Numbered from the stretch's first letter, positions 1-8,344 are shown. The stretch is DNA of 64,000 nucleotides from Streptomyces polyasparticus (GCF_014493765.1 NZ_JACTVJ010000014.1:1-64000), one strand, 5' to 3'. Translations and numbers: made by a program. Notes: generated by a model from the letters alone, not told the origin.

Positions 1-204
1 CCTACGACTCGGCCCGCCCTCGACCGCACGAACCTAGCGGCCTTGGACCTTGACCAAACACATAGGGGCACCCCCCCGCTGACCGGTCACGGCTGGCAGT
101 CCGTCGGTGCCTGGCAGAGCCACCTGGTCTCCGCCGAAGAGGGACGCAGGCTCTCCGGAGCGCTGCGGGGTGCGCTGGAGGAGGCGCGAGCCCTGCTCCG
201 GTGA
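1..204 (+). CDS. C-terminal end of an unidentified protein, 5' end outside the window
   Basis: Frame 1 is open from the first base to a TGA at 202-204, giving 67 residues that end LRGALEEARALLR. From about base 85 on, the codons have the strong G/C third-position bias of the neighbouring genes, and the last 20 residues look like an amphipathic helix. The first 25 codons are less biased, so the true coding part could be shorter. There is no recognisable motif. The gene runs in the same direction as the phosphotransferase gene 44 bases downstream. Confidence 0.4.
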   Translation, partial: PTTRPALDRTNLAALDLDQTHRGTPPLTGHGWQSVGAWQSHLVSAEEGRRLSGALRGALEEARALLR

Positions 205-248
205 TGAATCCAGTGGTCCCGCCGTGACCGGCCGTCCACCTTGGCCCG

Positions 249-782
249 ATGGCGACCCAGGTGATCATCCTCAACGGCGGCTCCAGCTCCGGGAAGTCCG
301 GGATCGTGCGGTGCCTGCAGTCCGTGCTGCCCGACCAGTGGCTGGCGTTCGGCTGCGACTCGTTCGTCGACGCGCTGCCCGCGAGGATGCAGGGTGCCGA
401 CGGCGGGATCGAGTTCGCCGACGACGGCAGCGTCCATGTGGGCGGGGAGTTCCGCGCGCTGCAGGCGGCCTGGACGGAGGGCGTGGTGGCGATGGCGCGT
501 GCGGGCGCCAGGATCATCATCGACGATGTCTTCCTGGGCGCCGCGGCATCACAGGAGTCCTGGCGCGAAGCGCTGGGCGACGTACCCACGCTGTGGGTCG
601 GCGTCCGGTGCGACCGCACGGTCGCGGCCGGCCGTGAGATCGCGCGCGGGGACCGCACCCCGGGAATGGCCGCGCTGCAGGCGGAGACGGTCCACGAAGG
701 CGTGCGCTACGACGTCGAGGTGGACACCACGCACACCGAGTCCCTGGCCTGCGCGAAGCGCATCGCCGCGCACGTCGGCTGA
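249..782 (+). CDS. cpt: Chloramphenicol phosphotransferase family protein
   Basis: Predicted cytosolic ATP-dependent O-phosphotransferase of the chloramphenicol phosphotransferase family, which inactivates the drug at its 3-hydroxyl. The 177-residue product has the family's usual length (about 178). A Walker A loop, GGSSSGKS, lies at residues 10-17, and [11 protein letters not shown] carries Asp37, the catalytic position in the S. venezuelae enzyme. The acidic motif IIIDDVFLG is at residues 89-97. The ATG at 249 leaves just the first beta strand before the P-loop, so the start is secure. It converges on the aldehyde dehydrogenase gene, with a strong hairpin between them. The physiological substrate may not be chloramphenicol. 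Confidence 0.88.
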   Translation: MATQVIILNGGSSSGKSGIVRCLQSVLPDQWLAFGCDSFVDALPARMQGADGGIEFADDGSVHVGGEFRALQAAWTEGVVAMARAGARIIIDDVFLGAAASQESWREALGDVPTLWVGVRCDRTVAAGREIARGDRTPGMAALQAETVHEGVRYDVEVDTTHTESLACAKRIAAHVG

Positions 783-839
783 GCGCCCGCCCGGAACCTT
801 CCGTACAAGGCGGCTCCGTATGAGGCGGCTCCGTATGAG

Positions 840-888
840 GCGGCGCGGGCGGATGCCGTGGCCGGGAGTCGGCCCCCGCCCGCGCCGC
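840..888. terminator. Bidirectional hairpin terminator between convergent genes
   Basis: Arms GCGGCGCGGGCGG (840-852) and its exact complement (876-888) form a 13-bp stem. It lies between the ends of the phosphotransferase and aldehyde dehydrogenase genes. No U-tract follows, as is common for Streptomyces terminators. Just before it, GGCGGCTCCGTATGA occurs twice in tandem (about 811-840). Confidence 0.7.
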
Positions 889-894
889 GGCATC

Positions 895-2352
895 TCAGGT
901 CGTCCACACCACCGACTGCAGCTCGCTGTAGGCCGCCAGTGCGTACGAACCGCAGTCGCGGCCCACGCCCGACTGTTTGAAGCCGCCGAACGGGGCCTCC
1001 ATGTTGCGGCCGATGGTGTTGATGCCCACGCCGCCCGACCTGAGCCGGCGACCGACGCGGAAGGCGCGGGCCACGTCGCCGGACCAGACGTACGAGAGCA
1101 GCCCGTAGTCGCTGTCGTTGGCGAGGCGGACGGCCTCTTCCTCGTCGTCGAAGGGGACGACGACCACGACCGGGCCGAAGATCTCCTCGCGGACGATCCG
1201 CATGTCGTTGGTGCAGTCCGCGAAGAGGGTCGGGGCGACGTAGAACCCCTTGTCCATCGCGGGGCGTTCGCCGCCCGCCACGAGCCGGGCGCCCTCCTTC
1301 TTGCCCAGCTCGATGTACGACTCGATGCGGTCGCGGTGGGCCGCCGAGATCACCGGGCCGACCACCGTGCCCTGCACCGCCGGGTCGCCGACCTTCATGA
1401 AGCCGATGTACTGGACCAGTTTTTCCAGGAGTTGCTCGTAGACCGAACGGTGGGCGAGGACGCGCGTCGGGGCCGTGCAGATCTGGCCGCTGTAGAAGGC
1501 GTACGTCGTGCCGATGCCCATCATCGCCGCGTCCAGGTCCGCGTCCTCGAAGACGATCGCGGCGCCCTTGCCGCCGAGCTCCATGAGCTGGCGCTTCATG
1601 CCGCGGCCGCACACCTCGCCGATCGCCTGGCCCACGGAGGTCGACCCCGTGAAGCTGACCATGTCGACATCCGGGGAGTCGACGGCCGCCTGGCCCACCT
1701 CCACCGCCGTACCGGAGACCACGTTCACAACGCCCGGGGGCGCACCGGCCGCCTCCAGCGCCTCCGCCATCTTGTAGACGGACAAAGGGTCCTGGGGCGC
1801 CGGCTTCACGACGACCGTGTTGCCCATCGCGAGCGCCGGGGCCACCTTGCCCGCCGGGTTCGCCCAGGGATTGTTGTACGAGGTGATGCAGGTGACGACC
1901 CCGACCGGCTGGCGGACCTCGAGCGCTCCGAACGCGCCCGCCTTGCCCATCGGGCCCGCCTCGTTGATCTGCGGCGGCAGCGCGTGCTCGACGGGTTCGA
2001 GGGCCCCCTTCGCGTACCGCTTGAAGCGCGCCGTACCGACGGCGACCTGCATCCCGCGGGCCGTCCCGGTGGTCGCACCCGTCTCGGCGCGCGCGAGTTC
2101 GGCGAACTCGCCCACGTGGTCCTGGATGTAGTCCGCGGCCTTCTGCAGCACGGCCGCCCGCTCCTCGGGCGTCGTCCGCGACCACGTATCGAAGGCCTCG
2201 CGCGCCTTCGCGGCCGCCTCGTACACCTGCGCGCGGGACGCCTCGGGGGCGAGCCCGACGACCTCCTCGGTAGCCGGGTTGATCACTTCATAGTGGCCGG
2301 CATCGGGCTCGACCCACTCGCCGCCTATGAACAGGCGCTGACCATCGGTCAC
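895..2352 (-). CDS. Aldehyde dehydrogenase family protein
   Basis: NAD(P)-dependent aldehyde dehydrogenase, oxidising an aldehyde to the acid. The 485-residue length is typical. The catalytic cysteine is C292 in SGQICTAPTR, the general base is E258 in MELGGKG, the oxyanion asparagine is N161 in YNNPWAN, and the cofactor motif FTGST is at 234-238. The GTG start overlaps the stop of the upstream deacylase gene by four bases (GTGA), indicating translational coupling. It is the last gene of an operon headed by an LLM oxidoreductase whose promoter region carries three CTGACG-type operators. The real substrate is unknown. Confidence 0.9.
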   Translation of the reverse strand: MTDGQRLFIGGEWVEPDAGHYEVINPATEEVVGLAPEASRAQVYEAAAKAREAFDTWSRTTPEERAAVLQKAADYIQDHVGEFAELARAETGATTGTARGMQVAVGTARFKRYAKGALEPVEHALPPQINEAGPMGKAGAFGALEVRQPVGVVTCITSYNNPWANPAGKVAPALAMGNTVVVKPAPQDPLSVYKMAEALEAAGAPPGVVNVVSGTAVEVGQAAVDSPDVDMVSFTGSTSVGQAIGEVCGRGMKRQLMELGGKGAAIVFEDADLDAAMMGIGTTYAFYSGQICTAPTRVLAHRSVYEQLLEKLVQYIGFMKVGDPAVQGTVVGPVISAAHRDRIESYIELGKKEGARLVAGGERPAMDKGFYVAPTLFADCTNDMRIVREEIFGPVVVVVPFDDEEEAVRLANDSDYGLLSYVWSGDVARAFRVGRRLRSGGVGINTIGRNMEAPFGGFKQSGVGRDCGSYALAAYSELQSVVWTT

Positions 2353-4088
2353 TTCGTGCTCACCGTCCTGGTGTCCTGGCCGGAACGCAGGACCTTGCCG
2401 GGTACGGCACCGGTCACCACGTCCTCGCGGATGGCCTCGACACCGTTGACCCAGACGGCGTTGATGCCGATGGCCTTGGAGTCGAGGCGGGGGCTGTCGC
2501 CGGGCAGGTCGTGGACCAGCGTGGCCTTCCCTGCGGCGATCTTCTCGGGGTCGAACAGGACCAGATCGGCGAAGTAGCCCTCCTGGATCCGGCCGCGGTC
2601 GATCAGACCGAACAGCTGGGCCGGGTCGTCAGTGAGCATCTTCACCGCCTTCTCCAGACTGGTCAGCTTGCGCCCGCGCAGACAGTCACCGATGAAGCGG
2701 GTGGTGTACGGGGCTCCGCACATACGGTCCAGATGGGCGCCGGCGTCCGAGCCGCCGAGCATGATGTCCTCGTGCTCCCAGGCCTGCTTGCGCAGCTCCC
2801 AGGAGGCCGGGTCGTTGTCGGTCGGCATCGGCCAGAGGATGGTGCGCATCTCGTCGTTGGCGCAGATCTCGACCAGGCACTGGAAGGCGTCCTGGCCGCG
2901 CTCGGCCGCGATGTCGTTGACGATGCGGCCGCTCAGGCCCTCGTTCTCCTTCGAGTACGTGTCCCCGATGACGTAGCGGCCGAAGTTGGCGAGCCGCCGG
3001 AAGACGCCCGCTTCCTTGGAGTCGGCGCGCTTGAGCATCTCCGCGCGCACCTCGGGGTCCCTGAGCTTCTCGATGCGCTCGGGGATCGGCAGGCCGAGGA
3101 TCTCGCCCCAGCCGGGGATGAGGTTGAGGGCGCAGAACGTGCCGAGCGACATGTTCATCGGCGCGAGGATCGGCATGGTCAGGGCGACGATCCGGCCGCC
3201 GGCCTTGCGGGCGCGCTCGGAGGGGATCAGCTGGCGCGGGACGCGTTCGGGGACGGCCGCGTCGATGGTCAGGACGTTCCAGTTGAGCGGGCGGCCCGCG
3301 GCGGCGCTCATCTCCACGAAGAGGTCGATCTCCTCGTCGCTGAACTGGTCGAGGCAGCCCGCCACGATCGCTTCCAGCTGTGTGCCCTCGTGCTCGCCGA
3401 CGGCCTTCGACAGGGCGAGGAGTTCGGCCGGCTTCGCGTGCCGCGAGGCGACCGGCTTTCCGTTGCCGTCGGAGTGCGTGGAGGACTGGGTGGTCGACAG
3501 GCCCCACGCGCCCTCGTCCATCGCGGTGTGGAGGAGGTCCAGCATCTGCTGCATCTGCTCCTCGGTGGGCTGTCCGCCCACTGAGTCCTCACCCATGACG
3601 TAGCGCCGTATCGCACAATGCCCCACCATGAAACCGGCGTTGACGGCGATACGGCCGTCGAGGGCGTTCAAGTAGTCCCCGAAACTGGACCAGTTCCAGG
3701 GCGCGCCCTCCTCCAGGGCCACCAGGGACATGCCCTCGACCTTCGACATCATCCGGCGCGTGTAGTCCGCGTCCTCGGGCCGCGCGGGGTTGAGCGGCGC
3801 GAGCGTGAAGCCGCAGTTGCCGCCGGCGACCGTGGTGACGCCGTGGTTGAGGGACGGGGTGGCGTACGGGTCCCAGAAGAGCTGCGCGTCGTAGTGGGTG
3901 TGCGGGTCGACGAACCCGGGCGAGAGGATCTTGCCGGTGGCGTCCTCGCTGGTCCGCGCCTCCTCGGTGATCGTTCCCGGCTCGGCGATCACGGCGATCC
4001 GGCCGTCCCGGATCCCCACGTCCGCCGCGCGTGCGGGGGCGCCGGTGCCGTCGACTACGGTCGCGCCCTTGATCAGGTGGTCGAGCAT
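2349..4088 (-). CDS. N-acyl-D-amino-acid deacylase (D-aminoacylase) family amidohydrolase
   Basis: Zinc amidohydrolase of the D-aminoacylase family, 579 residues. The beta-sandwich/TIM-barrel fold is indicated by the N-terminal FVDPHTHYD motif (His63, His65), the GNCGF motif with Cys92 (a zinc ligand in D-aminoacylases), and SDAGAHLDRMC in the C-terminal third. Members of this family remove acyl groups from D-amino acids, but many actinobacterial homologues sit in CoA-ester catabolic clusters and have no proven substrate. It overlaps the aldehyde dehydrogenase start by four bases. The 188-base gap to the LLM gene upstream contains a CCCGGCCGGG palindrome but no operator, so co-transcription with that gene is probable, not certain. 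Confidence 0.85.
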   Translation of the reverse strand: MLDHLIKGATVVDGTGAPARAADVGIRDGRIAVIAEPGTITEEARTSEDATGKILSPGFVDPHTHYDAQLFWDPYATPSLNHGVTTVAGGNCGFTLAPLNPARPEDADYTRRMMSKVEGMSLVALEEGAPWNWSSFGDYLNALDGRIAVNAGFMVGHCAIRRYVMGEDSVGGQPTEEQMQQMLDLLHTAMDEGAWGLSTTQSSTHSDGNGKPVASRHAKPAELLALSKAVGEHEGTQLEAIVAGCLDQFSDEEIDLFVEMSAAAGRPLNWNVLTIDAAVPERVPRQLIPSERARKAGGRIVALTMPILAPMNMSLGTFCALNLIPGWGEILGLPIPERIEKLRDPEVRAEMLKRADSKEAGVFRRLANFGRYVIGDTYSKENEGLSGRIVNDIAAERGQDAFQCLVEICANDEMRTILWPMPTDNDPASWELRKQAWEHEDIMLGGSDAGAHLDRMCGAPYTTRFIGDCLRGRKLTSLEKAVKMLTDDPAQLFGLIDRGRIQEGYFADLVLFDPEKIAAGKATLVHDLPGDSPRLDSKAIGINAVWVNGVEAIREDVVTGAVPGKVLRSGQDTRTVSTK

Positions 4089-4276
4089 GACGGTTCCCTT
4101 CGGGTGCGGTGCGTTCTTGCGTACGTACGTGGGTGTGCTGAGGGCTTACGTGGCTGTGCCCGGCCGGGACCCGCCCGGTGTGGCCGCCACCGTGCGGGAA
4201 CCCGGCCGGGTTCGTACGGAGTGATGCGGTCCGGGAAGACGCACCACCCCGCTCTCCCGTACAGCCGGCGTGCTGC

Positions 4277-5398
4277 CTATGCCGCCTGCCGGAACCTCGT
4301 GGTCCGGTGCACCGGATCGGTGTCGATCTTCGGGATCACGTGCTCGCCGACGAGCTTCAGCGTGGTCAGCACCTCCTCCTTGGGCACTCCGACCGGGATG
4401 CCGAAGCTGAGCTGGTCGGCCCCGGCCTGCTCCCAGCGCTTGCACTGCTGCAGCACCTCGTCCGGATCGCCGCAGACCAACAGCTCTTCCTGGATGAGCA
4501 GTTCGACGATCTCCTCGTTGAACTCGGGCAGCATCTCCGGCCAGACGGGCAGGCCTTCGGGCTTGGGGAAGGTGTCGTGGTAGTAGAAGACGAGCGACTG
4601 CAGCCGGTTGAGGCCGCCGTTGATCGCGATCTGGACGGCCTTCTCATGGGTCTCGGCGCAGATCGCGGTGGTCGTCACCATCACGTTGTCGTTGACGAAG
4701 TCACCGACGGGCTCGGCCTCGGTGATGGCGCCCTTGTACTGCTCCAGGACCCACTCCATGTCCTGTACGCGCTGCACACTGAAGCCCAGGACCCCGAGCC
4801 CCTTCTTCGCCGCCATCGCATACGAGGTCGGGGATCCGGCCGCGTACCACATGGCCGGATGCGACTTCCCGTACGGCTTGGGGAAGACCTTGCGCGGCGG
4901 CAGCGACCAGTGCTTGCCCTGGAACCCCTCGTACTCCTCCTGGAGGAACATCTTGGGGAACTCCGCGATGGTCTCCTCCCACATCTCCTTGGTGGCGTTC
5001 ATGTCGTCGATGCCCGGTAGGAAGCCGAGGATCTCGTGCGAGCCGGCGCCGCGTCCGGTGCCGAACTCGAAGCGCCCCTTGGAGAGATGGTCGAGCATGG
5101 CCACCTTCTCGGCGACCTTGACCGGGTGGTTGACCGCCGCGAGCGGGTTGAAGATGCCGGAGCCGAGGTGGATGCGTTCGGTGGCGTGGGCGAGATAGCC
5201 GAGGAAGACCTCGTTGGCGGAGAGGTGCGAGTACTGCTCGAGGAAGTGGTGCTCCGAGGCCCAGGCGTATTTGAAGCCGGACTTGTCCGCCTGGATGACG
5301 TACTCGGTCTCGTCCATCAGGGCGTGGTGCTCGGCCTGCGGATCGACGGCCCGTCGGGTGTCGGGCACGTAACCCTGCACGAATATCCCGAATTCCAC
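4277..5398 (-). CDS. LLM-class (luciferase-like) flavin-dependent monooxygenase/oxidoreductase
   Basis: Luciferase-like TIM-barrel protein of 373 residues beginning MEFGIFVQGYVP. Family signatures include WASEHHFLEQYSHLSANEVF near residue 46 and the LGSGIFNPLAAVNHPVKVAEKVAMLDHLS region. Such enzymes use FMNH2 supplied by a reductase, or F420H2, to oxygenate or oxidise organic substrates. The FMN/two-component type seems likelier here because of its length and the HsaB-like flavin reductase at 47 kb under the same type of operator. It heads the operon with the deacylase and aldehyde dehydrogenase. Three palindromic operators lie 133-207 bases upstream, beyond an 18-bp tandem repeat. Confidence 0.85.
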   Translation of the reverse strand: MEFGIFVQGYVPDTRRAVDPQAEHHALMDETEYVIQADKSGFKYAWASEHHFLEQYSHLSANEVFLGYLAHATERIHLGSGIFNPLAAVNHPVKVAEKVAMLDHLSKGRFEFGTGRGAGSHEILGFLPGIDDMNATKEMWEETIAEFPKMFLQEEYEGFQGKHWSLPPRKVFPKPYGKSHPAMWYAAGSPTSYAMAAKKGLGVLGFSVQRVQDMEWVLEQYKGAITEAEPVGDFVNDNVMVTTTAICAETHEKAVQIAINGGLNRLQSLVFYYHDTFPKPEGLPVWPEMLPEFNEEIVELLIQEELLVCGDPDEVLQQCKRWEQAGADQLSFGIPVGVPKEEVLTTLKLVGEHVIPKIDTDPVHRTTRFRQAA

Positions 5399-5440
5399 GG
5401 AGGTTCACCGTCCTCGTGTTGGTCGTCCTCATCGGTGTCC

Positions 5441-5530
5441 GGCGCGGCGTCGCATTCCGGCGCGGCGTCGCTCTGTGACGCGGCGTCGCTCTGCGACGCG
5501 GCATCGTTCTGCGACATGGCGCCGTTTTCT
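5441..5530. repeat. Five 18-bp tandem units in the leader of the LLM operon
   Basis: Units beginning GGCGCGGCGTCGC or GACGCGGCGTCGC repeat every 18 bases (5441, 5459, 5477, 5495, 5513) and run directly into the first operator at 5531. Because 18 is a multiple of three, any frame through it is repetitive. On the minus strand an ATG at 5517 opens a peptide with SQSDAA repeats that overlaps the LLM start out of frame. Whether this is translated is unknown. Confidence 0.7.
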
Positions 5531-5545
5531 GACGCATCGTCAGAT
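5531..5545. promoter_or_regulatory. CTGACG-N3-CGTCAG operator, site 1
   Basis: CTGACGCATCGTCAG, a perfect inverted repeat. It lies upstream of the LLM/deacylase/aldehyde dehydrogenase operon. Confidence 0.8.
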
Positions 5546-5572
5546 CGGGCGCTTCGAACTGTTCCACCACCT

Positions 5573-5588
5573 GACGGGACCGTCAATA
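5573..5588. promoter_or_regulatory. Variant operator with four-base spacer, site 2
   Basis: CTGACGGGACCGTCAA. The inner palindrome TGACGG-GA-CCGTCA is perfect, but the spacing is one base longer than in the other sites. It is adjacent to site 3. Confidence 0.6.
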
Positions 5589-5590
5589 CT

Positions 5591-5605
5591 GACGGCCCGT
5601 CAGGA
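5591..5605. promoter_or_regulatory. CTGACG-N3-CGTCAG operator, site 3
   Basis: CTGACGGCCCGTCAG, perfect inverted repeat, between the end of the SDR gene and the LLM operon. Sites 1-3 lie within 75 bases of each other. Confidence 0.8.
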
Positions 5606-5612
5606 AGCGGCT

Positions 5613-6395
5613 TCAGATGACGCTCACCCCGGCGAGCCACCCGCCGTCCACGACGAACGGCTGCCCGGTGATGTACGCGGAGTCGGGCCCTGAGAGGAAC
5701 AGCGCCAGGTCGGCCACCTCCTTGGCCTTGCCCACGCGGCCGAGCGGCACGAGCTTGCGGTACAGCTCGTCGAGCGCGGCGCTCATCTCCTCCTGGTCGA
5801 CATCCGGGTCGAGCTGGGCGGGGTTGGACATCGGGGTGTCGATCGCGCCCGGGCAGACCGCGTTGACCCGGATGTTCATGCCGGCCAGCTCCAGCGCGGC
5901 GACCCGCGTGAGCCCGACGATCGCGTGCTTCGTGGCGGCATACGTGCCGACCGCGCCCATGCCGGTCAGGCCGGTGTACGAAGCGGTGTTCACGATTGTG
6001 CCGCCGCCGGCCTCGCCGATCACCGGCGCGACGGTCTTGATGCCGAGGAACGCGCCGACCTGGTTGACCTGGACGACGGTCATGAACTCTTCGAGCGGGG
6101 TGTCGACCAGGGCGTTGAACCGCAGGATGCCCGCGTTGTTGATCAGCCCGTCGACCTTGCCGAAGGCACCCTTGGCGGCCGCGACGGCGGCCTGCCACTG
6201 GTCCTCCTGGCTGACGTCGAGGTGCACGTAGATCGCGTCGTCGCCGATCTCCTTGGCGACCGCCTGGCCCTGGTCGTCGAGCACGTCGGCGAGCACGACC
6301 CGCGCGCCCTCCGCCGCGAACAGCCGGGCCTCCTGCTCGCCCTGGCCGCGCGCGGCACCGGTGATGAGTACGACACGTCCGTCGAGCTTGCCCAT
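5613..6395 (-). CDS. SDR-family oxidoreductase, hydroxysteroid dehydrogenase-like
   Basis: Classical short-chain dehydrogenase of 260 residues, NAD(P)(H)-dependent. The Rossmann motif TGAARGQG is at 12-19, NNAG follows the fourth strand, and the catalytic Ser and Tyr-Lys lie in NTASYTG and TYAATKHA. The sequence resembles the 3-alpha/20-beta-hydroxysteroid dehydrogenase of S. exfoliatus (shared VVLADVLD and VDGLxNNAGI stretches), so an alicyclic or steroid-like alcohol/ketone substrate is plausible. It ends VVDGGWLAGVSVI. It lies 55 bases downstream of the second LLM gene and is probably co-transcribed under operator sites 4 and 5. Confidence 0.85.
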   Translation of the reverse strand: MGKLDGRVVLITGAARGQGEQEARLFAAEGARVVLADVLDDQGQAVAKEIGDDAIYVHLDVSQEDQWQAAVAAAKGAFGKVDGLINNAGILRFNALVDTPLEEFMTVVQVNQVGAFLGIKTVAPVIGEAGGGTIVNTASYTGLTGMGAVGTYAATKHAIVGLTRVAALELAGMNIRVNAVCPGAIDTPMSNPAQLDPDVDQEEMSAALDELYRKLVPLGRVGKAKEVADLALFLSGPDSAYITGQPFVVDGGWLAGVSVI

Positions 6396-6450
6396 GTGGG
6401 GTCTCCTTGTTCGGGATTCCGGAGGAAAGAGTGCGGCGGCTTCGAGAAGC

Positions 6451-7410
6451 TCAGTCGTTGAGCAGCGGCGCGACCTCCGCGCCGAACGCCGCCATCTGGT
6501 CCGTCAGTTCGGCGCGGCTGCGGTTGCGGAAGCGGACCTGGATCTGCTGGACGCCGATCGCCTTGAACTCCCGCAGTGACTCGGCGAGCGCCTCCGCCTT
6601 GCCCGTGAGCGTCCACTTGCCGGTGTCCCAGTCGGGCTCACCCACGTACAGCGGCTCGGCGATGGCGCCGATCACGACCGGCTCCTCGATCCCTGCCGCT
6701 TCCCGCAGCTGCTTCAACTTGGCTATCTGCGCGGGGAGCTTGGTCCGCGGATCACCCTGCGGCAGCCAGCCGTCCCCCTTGGTCGCCGCCCTGCGCACCG
6801 CCGCCGGGGAGGAGCCGCCGACCCAGAGCGGCACCCGCTCCTGCGCCGGGCGCGGCCGCTGCCCGAGCCCGCTGAACGAGAAGCGCTCACCCCGGTGTTC
6901 GGGGAACTCCTCCTGCCCGAGCGCGGCCTTCAGCGCGTCGACGGTCTCGTCCAGTACGCGGCCGCGCCCGGCGAAGTCGACTCCGATGGCGTCGAACTCC
7001 TCCTCGACATGCCCCGCACCGACGCCGAGGATCAGCCGGCCCCCGGAGAGATGGTCGAGCGTCGCGTACGCCTTGGCGGTCACGAGCGGATGCCGCAGAC
7101 CCACGATCCCGACGTGGGTGAGCAGCTGCACGCGCTCGGTCACGCCGGCCAGGAAGGAGAGCGTGGCGACCGGGTCGTACCAGGTCGTGCCCATCGCACC
7201 GGCGAGGCGGCGCGGGATGGCCACATGGTCGCAGTTGGCGATGTAGGCGAAGCCGGAACGGTCGGCGGTGCGCGCGATCTCGACGAGATCCGCCACGGTC
7301 GCGTCCGGCTCCCAGGCCTCGGCGAAGATGGTGCTCTGCGACTGGATCGGGAGCTGCATCCCGTACACCAGCCGCCCCTGTTCGTACGTCGTGCCGGGTT
7401 GGTGCGCCAT
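6451..7410 (-). CDS. LLM-class F420-dependent oxidoreductase
   Basis: 319-residue luciferase-like protein of the F420-dependent subgroup. Recognisable stretches are the NCDHVAIPRR region near residue 60, LTHVGIVGLRHPL, and GGRLILGVGAGHVEEEF, a typical F420-binding LLM signature. It would transfer hydride between F420 and an alcohol, ketone or enone. The ATG at 7410 has AAGGGGAG eight bases upstream, so this start is preferred. Two operators (sites 4 and 5) and an 8-bp inverted repeat lie immediately upstream. It probably forms an operon with the SDR gene that follows after 55 bases. Confidence 0.85.
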   Translation of the reverse strand: MAHQPGTTYEQGRLVYGMQLPIQSQSTIFAEAWEPDATVADLVEIARTADRSGFAYIANCDHVAIPRRLAGAMGTTWYDPVATLSFLAGVTERVQLLTHVGIVGLRHPLVTAKAYATLDHLSGGRLILGVGAGHVEEEFDAIGVDFAGRGRVLDETVDALKAALGQEEFPEHRGERFSFSGLGQRPRPAQERVPLWVGGSSPAAVRRAATKGDGWLPQGDPRTKLPAQIAKLKQLREAAGIEEPVVIGAIAEPLYVGEPDWDTGKWTLTGKAEALAESLREFKAIGVQQIQVRFRNRSRAELTDQMAAFGAEVAPLLND

Positions 7411-7426
7411 GCCGGACTCCCCTTAT

Positions 7427-7441
7427 CTGACGAACCGTCAC
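7427..7441. promoter_or_regulatory. CTGACG-type operator, site 4
   Basis: CTGACGAACCGTCAC, one mismatch in the outer base. It ends 17 bases before the LLM start codon. Confidence 0.75.
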
Positions 7442-7444
7442 GTC

Positions 7445-7482
7445 CAGGTACCGGCACATCGTGGTACCTGACGGTTCATCAG
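7445..7482. promoter_or_regulatory. Operator site 5 with an adjoining CAGGTACC inverted repeat
   Basis: CTGACGGTTCATCAG occupies 7468-7482. Its left end overlaps a second dyad, CAGGTACC (7445-7452) paired with GGTACCTG (7463-7470). The region is the promoter of the LLM/SDR unit. Confidence 0.7.
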
Positions 7483-7560
7483 ACAAGAGCGGGGACAACA
7501 GCCGGGTCCGGCTGGGCCCCCGCCGGGGCCCAGCCCACCTCAGCCGGACGCACCTCGGCG

Positions 7561-7880
7561 ACTCGACCGTTCGGCGACTCGACGGATCGGGGGCTCGGCG
7601 GCTCCGGACTCGACCGCTCTGCGACTCGACAGGTCGGGGGCTCGGCAGCTCCGGGGCTCGACCGCTCGGCGACTCGACAGGTCGGGGGCTCGGCGGCTCC
7701 GGACTCGACCGCTCTGCGACTCGACAGGTCGGGGGCTCGGCGGCTCCGGGGCTCGACCGCTCGGCGACTCGACAGGTCGGGGGCTCGACAGCTCCGGGAC
7801 TCGACCGCTCGGCGACTCGACAGGTCGGGGGCTCGACAGCTCCGGGACTCGACCGCTCGGCGACTCGACGACTCAGCCGA
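7561..7880. repeat. 47-48 bp tandem repeat, about 6.5 copies
   Basis: The unit contains GGCGACTCGACAGGTCGG and CTCCGGGACTCGACCGCTC. The CGACTCGAC anchor recurs at 7575, 7622, 7670, 7717, 7765, 7813 and 7861. Because spacing alternates between 47 and 48, no reading frame keeps a constant peptide repeat, so I regard it as non-coding. It fills most of the 478-base gap between the LLM promoter and the thioesterase gene. Confidence 0.85.
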
Positions 7881-7888
7881 GCAACGAC

Positions 7889-8302
7889 TCAGCCCAGCAA
7901 CGCGTACACGGTGCTGGCCCGCGCCGCCGCCTCCCTCTCCCCCTCCGCCGTCATGGTGATGTCGGCGAAGGCCATCCTGCGGCCGAGCTTGGTGATCCGC
8001 GCCGCCACCAGGACATCGGCGTCGACGACCGCGCGCTGGAAGCTGGTCGACTGCTGCACCGTCGTCATCGGTACGAATCCGTCGCGCGCCGCCGCCACCG
8101 CGATCACGGTCGCCGTGTCCGCCGCGGCCATCAGCGCCTGCCCGGACATCCCGCCCCCTTCACGGGCGAGCCGCGCCGACCACGGCAGCCGCAGCACCGC
8201 GTGCCGCTCGCCGGTCTCGACGACGGTGAGGCCCAGGTCGAGGACCCAGGGGGCGAAGTTGGCGGCGAGTACCTTCTCGGCGTCCGCGGGAGTGAGAGTC
8301 AT
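7889..8302 (-). CDS. PaaI-family hotdog-fold thioesterase
   Basis: 137-residue protein with a hotdog thioesterase fold. The central helix region GGGMSGQALMAAADTATVIAV carries the typical PaaI-type pattern, followed by strands ending in TSFQRAVVDADVLVAARITKL. These enzymes hydrolyse acyl-CoA thioesters, often aromatic or dead-end CoA esters, which fits the neighbouring CoA catabolism. The ATG at 8302 follows a strong 5'-UTR hairpin (see 8302-8344). No CTGACG operator lies upstream, unlike most catabolic units here. Confidence 0.85.
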   Translation of the reverse strand: MTLTPADAEKVLAANFAPWVLDLGLTVVETGERHAVLRLPWSARLAREGGGMSGQALMAAADTATVIAVAAARDGFVPMTTVQQSTSFQRAVVDADVLVAARITKLGRRMAFADITMTAEGEREAAARASTVYALLG

Positions 8303-8344
8303 GCGGAGGTTCTCCCCTGCGCCCGGCGGCGCAGAACCTCCGCA
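8302..8344 (-). promoter_or_regulatory. Hairpin abutting the thioesterase start codon, Shine-Dalgarno in the bulge
   Basis: On the minus strand, TGCGGAGGTTCTGCGCC (8344-8328) pairs with a right arm interrupted by one five-base bulge, ending at the A of the ATG. The 17-bp stem is otherwise perfect and the loop is GCCG. The bulge is GGGGA, the only good Shine-Dalgarno candidate. This suggests translational control, but an operator role is also possible. Confidence 0.6.

Noticed and set aside
107-637. Plus-strand frame overlapping the phosphotransferase gene
   Set aside because: Shadow frame; the phosphotransferase in frame 249-782 is unambiguous.
7561-7880. Possible CRISPR array
   Set aside because: The units are contiguous tandem repeats without unique spacers and with internal sequence drift; no cas genes are near.
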